From: Azonexus sp.
GTDB taxonomy: Bacteria; Pseudomonadota; Gammaproteobacteria; Burkholderiales; Rhodocyclaceae
Assembly: GCF_030824335.1 (NCBI RefSeq)
Contig: NZ_JAVBXX010000010.1
Span: 1-64,000, forward strand
Length of the DNA stretch: 64,000 bases
Direction of reading: 5' to 3'
A program made the translations under genes and the position numbers. How positions within the stretch are numbered: position 1 is the first letter of the stretch; the number at the start of each line of letters is the position of its first letter. Of the stretch, positions 58,270 to 64,000 are shown one piece after another. Under the pieces are notes generated by a model, which saw only the letters and a program-made list of their open reading frames with translations, made no database searches and had not been told where the DNA came from.

Positions 58270-59742
58270 ATGGACGATCTCGCCAGGCTGGAAGAACTGC
58301 TACTGCAAAAGCAGGGACTGGTAGTCATCAACACCCACGAAGAACAACGCATTCTTTCGCTGCTGGAGCGCTTTGCCCTGCTCAACAGTCGCTATGTGAC
58401 CACCTGGAGTGTCACAAGTGGGCTCCGCGAAGGCAGTGCGCGCAAACCGGTCTACAACACCGACGAAATTCCTGATGCACTCAGGCACATCCTGAAGTCA
58501 CCAGAAAATTCGATTTATGTGTTTTTCGATGCACATCACTTCCTCGGCGACCCCATTGTCATTCGCTTGCTGAAAGACCTTCAGACAACGGACTCCGGGC
58601 GCATGCTGGTGATGATCGCACCCGAATTCGAATTGCCTATTGATCTGCGGAAGATCGCCATACTTCTGGAACCAAGCTTGCCCGGCAAGGAACGGATTTT
58701 TCAGATTCTCAAGGAAGAGGCCGCGAAATGGGCCGACCACTCCGGGCAAAAAGTTTCCGCATCGCGCGAATCGATCAGCTTGCTGATTCAGCATCTCAGC
58801 GGCCTGACAGAGAGCGACGTACGCAAGCTGTGCCGGATATCGATCCATGATGATGGTGCGGTAACGGCAGGGGATATCAACAGTGTTCTGCGCCACAAGC
58901 ACCAGATGATGGAATCCGCGGAACTCCTCACGCTGGAGACGGATGTCCCTGAACTGGAGGAAATTGGCGGTTTGAACCGCCTCAAACAATGGCTCCGCAT
59001 TCGCCGCGAGGTTTTCATCGATCCGAAAAACTCGCCCGGCCTGCCCCCACCAAAAGGCGTCCTGCTACTTGGCGTTCAGGGGGCCGGCAAGAGTCTGGCC
59101 GCAAAATGCGTTGCCGGCTCATGGCGCTTACCCTTGTTCCGCCTCGACTTTGGGCAGCTGTATGGCAAATTTCACGGCGAGAGCGAGGCCAATCTCCGCA
59201 ACGCACTCAACATTGCGCGGACGATTGCTCCCTGCGTATTGTGGATGGATGAAATCGAGAAAGGACTGGCTACCGATAGCGGCGATGGCGACGGCGGCGT
59301 ATCACGCCGCATGCTCGCAACCCTGCTGACCTGGATGAACGAGCGCGAAGAACCCGTATTCATCGTCGCGACCGCCAACGACATCGCCTCGCTACCGCCT
59401 GAGTTACTGCGCAAGGGACGGTTTGACGAAATTTTCTTTGTCGATCTGCCCGACGATGCAGCTCGCCGCCAGATTTTTTCCATCCATTTGGGCAAACGCG
59501 AACTCGAACCAGGTCTTTTTGACCTTGGCCGCCTGGCCGAACTGGCAAGCGATTATTCCGGAGCCGAAATCGAGCAGGCCATCGTCGCGGCAGGCTACGC
59601 TGCCCACGCGGATAGACGCCCCTTGACGCAGCCGGATGTCGAAAACGCCATTACCAGCACGCAGCCATTATCGGTGGTCATGGCGGAACAAATTGCAGCC
59701 TTGCGCGCTTGGGCCAGTAGCCGGACAGTGCCGGCCAACTGA
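58270..59742 (+). CDS. AAA+ ATPase of the Ycf46-like family
   Basis: 490 residues from ATG 58270; the upstream in-frame ATG is inside the leader. The N-terminal half (MDDLARLEELLLQKQGLVVINTHEEQRILSLLERFA) is a degenerate P-loop-like region. The C-terminal AAA domain has Walker A GVQGAGKSLAAK, pore-like LYGKFHGESE, Walker B VLWMDEIEKGL, sensor AIFIVATAND-type segment and LRKGRFDE. This two-part layout is that of Ycf46-type ATPases of unclear function. It is flanked by ackA and by an ackA-tail remnant. Confidence 0.85.
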   Translation: MDDLARLEELLLQKQGLVVINTHEEQRILSLLERFALLNSRYVTTWSVTSGLREGSARKPVYNTDEIPDALRHILKSPENSIYVFFDAHHFLGDPIVIRLLKDLQTTDSGRMLVMIAPEFELPIDLRKIAILLEPSLPGKERIFQILKEEAAKWADHSGQKVSASRESISLLIQHLSGLTESDVRKLCRISIHDDGAVTAGDINSVLRHKHQMMESAELLTLETDVPELEEIGGLNRLKQWLRIRREVFIDPKNSPGLPPPKGVLLLGVQGAGKSLAAKCVAGSWRLPLFRLDFGQLYGKFHGESEANLRNALNIARTIAPCVLWMDEIEKGLATDSGDGDGGVSRRMLATLLTWMNEREEPVFIVATANDIASLPPELLRKGRFDEIFFVDLPDDAARRQIFSIHLGKRELEPGLFDLGRLAELASDYSGAEIEQAIVAAGYAAHADRRPLTQPDVENAITSTQPLSVVMAEQIAALRAWASSRTVPAN

Positions 59743-59820
59743 AAGACGAAATCAACACCCAATGCTGCAAGGATTTTTACCGAAAATAGCAGCGTCGATA
59801 TATCGCGCGTGCCAGGCAAT

Positions 59821-59868
59821 GAAACACTGATGATGGCGCATCACGCACCGACACCTCCCACCCTCTGA
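59821..59868 (+). pseudogene. remnant of an ackA 3-prime end
   Basis: Translates ETLMMAHHAPTPPTL-stop, against EEWMMAHHAQTLLAL-stop at the ackA C-terminus. The nucleotides ATGATGGCGCA-CACGCA are shared with 58116-58133. It is followed, as ackA is, by a terminator hairpin. This suggests that the AAA+ gene sits between the real gene end and an old duplicate. The rest of 59743-60065 holds a terminator and the nrdJ promoter region, no gene. Confidence 0.55.
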
Positions 59869-59886
59869 AAAAAATTTTCCCCATCT

Positions 59887-59924
59887 GGCTCCGCTACCAA
59901 AAAGTAGCGGAGCCTTGTTTTTTT
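59887..59924 (+). terminator. strong terminator upstream of nrdJ
   Basis: GGCTCCGCTAC / GTAGCGGAGCC perfect 11-bp stem, loop CAAAAA, followed by TTGTTTTTTT. Confidence 0.9.
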
Positions 59925-59970
59925 AAGGGTTTACAGCCCATGAAAAATCCACATCGGGCACATTCACAAA

Positions 59971-59986
59971 ACACTGCATGTAGTCA
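59971..59986 (+). promoter_or_regulatory. NrdR box 1
   Basis: ACACTGCATGTAGTCA fits the NrdR-box consensus (ACACwATATATwGTGT) at about 11 of 16 positions. Its centre is 31 bp from that of the second box, the typical tandem spacing. Confidence 0.65.
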
Positions 59987-60001
59987 ACGCCTTCCACCGA
60001 A

Positions 60002-60017
60002 CCACTATATATAGTAG
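60002..60017 (+). promoter_or_regulatory. NrdR box 2
   Basis: CCACTATATATAGTAG contains the perfect palindrome ACTATATATAGT at 60004-60015, the core of an NrdR box. Paired with the box at 59971 it predicts repression of nrdJ by NrdR-dATP. Confidence 0.82.
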
Positions 60018-60065
60018 ATTACCACCCCTTGAATACAGACAGAAACAAGCCAAGAGGAGCCATCA

Positions 60066-62963
60066 ATGAGCAAAGTCGCCGAGCAGCTGTCACTGACCGA
60101 CATTCCCGCCCCCCCGCAATTCGCACCATTGCCGAAACAGGAAATTTCCGGCGAAGTGCTCATTGAAAAATACGCCAAGGGTAAGGAAACCAACGTTCAT
60201 GACGTCCGCAAACGGGTGGCTTATGCACTGGCTCAAGTAGAAAAGGAAGCTGATCGCGCTCACTGGGAAGCAAAATTCCTGTGGGCTCAGGAAAACGGTT
60301 TCATCCCGGCCGGCCGCATCAACTCCGCCGCCGGCACCGACCTGCAGGCAACGCTGATCAACTGCTTCGTCCAGCCGGTCGGCGACTCCATCGTCGAGAA
60401 TACCGACGGCAAGCCCGGCATCTACACCGCCCTCGCCCAGGCCGCTGAAACCATGCGCCGCGGCGGTGGCGTCGGCTACGATTTCTCCTCCATCCGGCCG
60501 CAAGGCGCCCGCGTCAAGGGTACGCAATCGCGTGCCTCCGGCCCGGTGTCGTACATGCGCGTTTTCGACCGCTCCTGCGAAACCGTCGAATCCGCCGGCG
60601 CCCGTCGCGGTGCCCAGATGGGCGTGCTGCGCTGCGACCATCCGGACATCGAAGAATTCATCCATGCCAAGGACAAGGGCGACCTGACCAATTTCAATAT
60701 TTCCATCGGCGTCACCGACGCTTTCATGGAAGCTGTCGATGCCGATGGCGATGTCGAACTGGCGCACCGCGCCGAACCGAATAGCGAGATGCGCGATGCC
60801 GGCGCCTACCAGCGCGACGACGGTATCTGGGTTTACCGCAAAGTACGCGCTCGTGATCTGTGGGATCAGGTCATGAAGTCCACCTATGACCACGCAGAAC
60901 CCGGCATCCTATTCCTTGACCGGATGAACAAGGACAACAACCTCAATTACTGCGAAGTTATCGAGGCAACCAACCCGTGCGCCGAACAGCCCTTGCCACC
61001 CTACGGATGCTGCTGCCTGGGTTCGATCAATCTGACTTTGTTCGTGAGCGATGCCTTCTCCGACAAGGCAGAATTCAACTTTGACGAGTTTGCCGAAGTT
61101 TGCCGCATCTCCACCCGCATGCTCGACAACGTGCTCGACGCCACCCACTGGCCGCTCGAACGCCAGCAGCAGGAAGCCGCCAACAAGCGCCGCGTCGGCC
61201 TCGGCTTCACCGGCCTCGGGGATGCGCTGGCCATGCTGCGCCTGCGCTACGACAAGGCCGAAGCCCGCGCCATGGCCGCCCGCATCAGCGAATTCATGCG
61301 CGATACCGCCTACCTGTACTCGGTCGACATGGCCAAGGAACGCGGCGCCTTCCCGCTGTTCAACGCCGAACTGTATCTCTCCGGCGGCAATTTCGCCTCG
61401 CGTCTGCCCGCTGACGTCAAGGCCGAAATCCGCAAGCACGGCCTGCGCAACTCGCACCTGCTGTCGATCGCGCCGACCGGCACGATCTCGCTGGCCTTCG
61501 CCGACAATGCCTCGAACGGCATCGAACCGCCGTTCTCCTGGACCTACAACCGCAAGAAGCGGATGCAGGACGGCACGATCAAGGAATATTCGGTCGAGGA
61601 CTACGCCTGGCGCCTGTACAAGCATCAGGGCGGCGATGTCAGCAAGCTGCCGGACTACTTCGTCACCGCCCTGGAAATCTCGGCCAAAGCCCACGCCGAC
61701 ATGGTCGCTGCCGTTGCCCCCTTCGTCGACACCTCGATCTCGAAGACGGTCAACGTCCCCGGCGACTATCCGTATGAAGACTTCCAGGATCTCTACATGC
61801 AAGCCTGGAAGGCCGGCCTGAAAGGTCTGGCCACCTACCGCCCGAACAGCGTGCTGGGCTCCGTGCTCTCGGTCACCTCGAACGAACCGGCCAAGGAAAC
61901 CGCCGACGACGCCAAGTCGCCGCAGGATTTCGTCACCGATGCCAACCGCCGCCTGTCGATCAAGAACCTGCCGGCGCCGGTGCTCTCCAGCCTGCGCTGG
62001 CCGGGCCGTCCGAACCTGCCGGAAGGCAACCTGTGCTGGACCTACATGGTCGACTCGCCGATCGGCAAGTTCGCGCTGTTCGTCGGCCACGTCGAGCAGG
62101 AAGGCCATGCCTGGCCGTTCGAAGTCTGGGCCAACGGCCCGGCCGAACCGCGCGGCCTTGGCGCCGTTGCCAAGACGCTGTCGATGGACATGCGCGCCAA
62201 CGACCACGCCTGGCTGGAAATGAAGCTCGAAGCCCTGTCCAAGACCCCGGGCGATGCCTTCGAAATGCACATGCCGCCGCATGGCGAAAAGAAGCGCATG
62301 CCATCCGTCGTCTCGGCCATGGCCCAGGTCATCAGCTGGCGCGTCGAACAGCTCGGCGCCCTCTCGCACGACGGCCCGACCCCGGTCAAGGACGCCCTGT
62401 TCAGCACCAAGGAGCCGAAGACCGGCACCGACGGCACGCTGTCCTGGACGGTGGACATCAACAACGCCTCGACCGGCGAAGACTTCGTCCTCGGCCTGAA
62501 GGAAATCACGCTGCCCGACGGCGTCACCCGCCCCTACTCGATGTGGCTCGCCGGCAACTACCCGCGTGCCCTCGACGGCCTGTGCAAGCTGCTTTCCCTC
62601 GACATGCGCGTCGTCGATCCGGCCTGGATCGGCATGAAGTTGCGCAAGCTGCTCGACTACTCCGAGCCGTTCGGCGACTTCATGGCCTTCGTCCCGGGTT
62701 CGCGCAAGCAGCAGACCTACCCGTCGACGGTCGCCTACATCGCCCAGCTGATCATCCACCGCTACGCCATGCTCGGCATCCTCGACGAAGCCGGCTTCCC
62801 GCTGCAGCAGATGGGCATCCTCGAAGCGCCGGAAGATACCACCAGCAACAAGGTGCTGCCGACCCAAGGTAAGTTATGCCCGGAATGCGGCAACCATACG
62901 ATGATTCGCAAGGATGGTTGCGACTTCTGCACCGCCTGCGGCGCCGTGGGAACCTGCGGCTGA
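60066..62963 (+). CDS. nrdJ: adenosylcobalamin-dependent (class II) ribonucleotide reductase
   Basis: 965 residues with AGAGGAG upstream. The barrel shows [47 protein letters not shown] (Asn-x-Cys-x-Glu active site) and [13 protein letters not shown]. After about residue 600 there are two related TSCPD-type domains (one near [20 protein letters not shown], one near [20 protein letters not shown]), then a C-terminal zinc-ribbon [22 protein letters not shown] whose Cys pairs may re-reduce the active site. It reduces ribonucleotides without oxygen. No cobalamin riboswitch was seen upstream; NrdR boxes are present. Confidence 0.93.
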   Translation: MSKVAEQLSLTDIPAPPQFAPLPKQEISGEVLIEKYAKGKETNVHDVRKRVAYALAQVEKEADRAHWEAKFLWAQENGFIPAGRINSAAGTDLQATLINCFVQPVGDSIVENTDGKPGIYTALAQAAETMRRGGGVGYDFSSIRPQGARVKGTQSRASGPVSYMRVFDRSCETVESAGARRGAQMGVLRCDHPDIEEFIHAKDKGDLTNFNISIGVTDAFMEAVDADGDVELAHRAEPNSEMRDAGAYQRDDGIWVYRKVRARDLWDQVMKSTYDHAEPGILFLDRMNKDNNLNYCEVIEATNPCAEQPLPPYGCCCLGSINLTLFVSDAFSDKAEFNFDEFAEVCRISTRMLDNVLDATHWPLERQQQEAANKRRVGLGFTGLGDALAMLRLRYDKAEARAMAARISEFMRDTAYLYSVDMAKERGAFPLFNAELYLSGGNFASRLPADVKAEIRKHGLRNSHLLSIAPTGTISLAFADNASNGIEPPFSWTYNRKKRMQDGTIKEYSVEDYAWRLYKHQGGDVSKLPDYFVTALEISAKAHADMVAAVAPFVDTSISKTVNVPGDYPYEDFQDLYMQAWKAGLKGLATYRPNSVLGSVLSVTSNEPAKETADDAKSPQDFVTDANRRLSIKNLPAPVLSSLRWPGRPNLPEGNLCWTYMVDSPIGKFALFVGHVEQEGHAWPFEVWANGPAEPRGLGAVAKTLSMDMRANDHAWLEMKLEALSKTPGDAFEMHMPPHGEKKRMPSVVSAMAQVISWRVEQLGALSHDGPTPVKDALFSTKEPKTGTDGTLSWTVDINNASTGEDFVLGLKEITLPDGVTRPYSMWLAGNYPRALDGLCKLLSLDMRVVDPAWIGMKLRKLLDYSEPFGDFMAFVPGSRKQQTYPSTVAYIAQLIIHRYAMLGILDEAGFPLQQMGILEAPEDTTSNKVLPTQGKLCPECGNHTMIRKDGCDFCTACGAVGTCG

Positions 62964-63013
62964 TCCCGACTAAGCCACCAAGCCCAAACTGATCGGCGCA
63001 AATAGCCGATACA

Positions 63014-63048
63014 AGCCCGCCAACTGAACGGTTGGCGGGCTTTCATTT
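63014..63048 (+). terminator. terminator after nrdJ
   Basis: AGCCCGCCAAC / GTTGGCGGGCT stem with TGAACG loop and a T-rich tail (TTCATTT). Confidence 0.85.
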
Positions 63049-63200
63049 ATGCTAAAAGCCAAGACTGGAAAACATCACACTCTGGCTTGTGGAGCCCGCA
63101 TCAGCCCAAGAAGCTTGGTTCTCAATGCTGGTAAGACCACCTCATTCTGCTAGAATGCTGGATACGCAAGGTCGCATCGCCCATAAATGCAGAGTAAAAA

Positions 63201-63500
63201 ATGACAACTCAAGAATCGACCACATTCATCATTATCGGCGTTACCAAGGAAGGTAAAAAATTTCGCCCCAGCGACTGGGCCGAACGCCTCTGTGGCGTCA
63301 TGTCGGCCTTTGGTGCCGAACGCAAGATGAAATATTCGCCATACGTCGGGCCTGGCGACCACAACGGTGACAAGGCGGTATTCGTCGATGGCCGTCTCGG
63401 AGAAATTGAACCGATGGCCTATCGTTTCATGCTCAACTTCGCTCAAGACAATGATCTGCAGATCATTGATGGCGTCTGCCTGCTGGAAGACAAGAAATAA
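63201..63500 (+). CDS. DUF3579 protein
   Basis: 99 residues: FIIIGVTKEGKKFRPSDWAERLCGVMSAFG, KYSPYVGP and KAVFVDGRLGEIEPMAYRFMLNFAQDNDLQIIDG match DUF3579, a small betaproteobacterial family of unknown function. It often lies near rpsT, murJ or argF; here it converges with rpsT. The 237-bp gap upstream holds the nrdJ terminator and probably its promoter. Confidence 0.9.
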   Translation: MTTQESTTFIIIGVTKEGKKFRPSDWAERLCGVMSAFGAERKMKYSPYVGPGDHNGDKAVFVDGRLGEIEPMAYRFMLNFAQDNDLQIIDGVCLLEDKK

Positions 63501-63572
63501 GCAAATTCTGCGGTCGACCCTAGCACCAGCATTTTTTCCGGGATCAAAGCAGCAACACAAAAAGCATAAAAC

Positions 63573-63600
63573 AAAAAAGGCGCCCGCAGGCGCCATTTTT
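63573..63600. terminator. bidirectional terminator between DUF3579 and rpsT
   Basis: GGCGCC-CGCA-GGCGCC stem, with an A/T run on both sides (AAAAAA before, ATTTTT after), so it can serve both converging genes. Confidence 0.85.
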
Positions 63601-63620
63601 ACGGGTTGATGCCTGCCAGC

Positions 63621-63896
63621 TTAGGCGGCAGCAACACCCAGTGCCTTGATCTGGGCAGACAGACGGCTCTTGGTACGAGCCACAGCATTCTTGTGTACGA
63701 TCTTCTTGTCAGCGATACGGTCGATCACTGCAACGGAGGTCTGAAACACGCTCTGTGCGGCGGCTTTGTCACCGGCGACGATTGCTTTGCGAACGCTCTT
63801 GATTGCGGTACGCAGGGTCGAACGCAGGCTTGCGTTATGGGCACGCTGTCCGTCAGCTTGACGGGCGCGCTTGCGGGCTTGTGCACTGTTGGCCAT
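63621..63896 (-). CDS. rpsT: 30S ribosomal protein S20
   Basis: 91 residues: [39 protein letters not shown] and the [18 protein letters not shown] end are those of S20, which binds 16S rRNA early in 30S assembly. It is a single-gene unit with its own promoter. Confidence 0.97.
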   Translation of the reverse strand: MANSAQARKRARQADGQRAHNASLRSTLRTAIKSVRKAIVAGDKAAAQSVFQTSVAVIDRIADKKIVHKNAVARTKSRLSAQIKALGVAAA

Positions 63897-63933
63897 TAAA
63901 TACTCTCAGAAAATGTTCTTACGGAAGCGCAGG

Positions 63934-63963
63934 ATTCTACACCAGAACCAAGCTGGCAATCAA
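63934..63963 (-). promoter_or_regulatory. sigma-70 promoter of rpsT
   Basis: On the minus strand, -35 TTGATT and -10 TAGAAT are separated by 18 bp. The -10 ends 38 nt before the rpsT ATG. Confidence 0.65.
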
Positions 63964-64000
63964 CAATACTTTACGCAAAAATCAGTTAACCAGCTCCTTG

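Noticed and set aside
59925-60065. Cobalamin riboswitch before the B12-dependent reductase
   Set aside because: No B12-box-like GCCACTG element or adequate leader folding was seen; the region holds NrdR boxes instead.
60909-62867. 652-codon open frame on the minus strand
   Set aside because: Antisense to nrdJ, which has complete active-site motifs.

Overview
The window looks like a chromosomal segment of a GC-rich betaproteobacterium, most likely Rhodocyclales (Dechloromonas/Azonexus type). This rests on gene content: paired quinoprotein alcohol dehydrogenases, a NAD-reducing Hox hydrogenase, class I PHA synthase, a MaoC-Pta/AckA pair, a B12-dependent ribonucleotide reductase and DUF3579. 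No rRNA, tRNA, CRISPR array or complete insertion sequence was seen.

Region 1 (1-3780) is the distal part of an integron gene-cassette array. Small, comparatively AT-rich genes alternate with attC-like sites (cores GTTAGGC / GCCTAAC). The cassettes carry a HEPN-like protein, a GIY-YIG-like nuclease, a SLATT-type membrane protein, a GNAT acetyltransferase, a helix-hairpin-helix protein and a reversed yefM-yoeB toxin-antitoxin pair. The polarity of the attC sites puts the integrase to the left, outside the window.

Region 2 (3918-40635) is a large PQQ-dependent alcohol oxidation island. A plus-strand quinoprotein with a WDFD active site (predicted lanthanide type) and a minus-strand quinoprotein with WDFS (predicted calcium type) lie convergently, as in the PedH/PedE pair. 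Around them are a SoxYZ-like carrier, a zinc metallohydrolase, a dedicated TonB and TonB-dependent receptor, four c-type cytochromes, a MoxJ-like binding protein, a beta-propeller protein, a cytochrome b561, a soluble sugar dehydrogenase and an NAD aldehyde dehydrogenase with its DUF779 partner. Regulation is unusually heavy: three NarL-type two-component pairs, a 1019-residue hybrid kinase, a three-gene phosphorelay ending in a diguanylate cyclase, and an AcoR-like sigma-54 activator. Five -24/-12 promoters lie in exactly the intergenic regions that serve the main transcription units.

Region 3 (40651-59742) is a low-oxygen and redox-overflow region. It holds a hemerythrin/DUF2249/NnrS-like/SirB-like operon behind a perfect FNR-type box, then an ODP di-iron protein and a soluble MCP-like protein fused by overlap to phaC, a beta-CASP nuclease, a universal stress protein, hoxFUYHW, fabI, a kinase-like/dual-specificity-phosphatase pair, MaoC-Pta, ackA and an AAA+ ATPase. 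These genes can store or excrete acetyl units and exchange NADH with H2.

Region 4 (59743-64000) carries a class II ribonucleotide reductase behind two NrdR-type boxes spaced 31 bp centre to centre, a DUF3579 gene and rpsT.

Across the whole window an 11-mer, YTGCGGTCRAC, occurs about fifteen times on both strands, inside and between genes, far above chance. It may be an uptake, recombination or chromosome-organisation signal.
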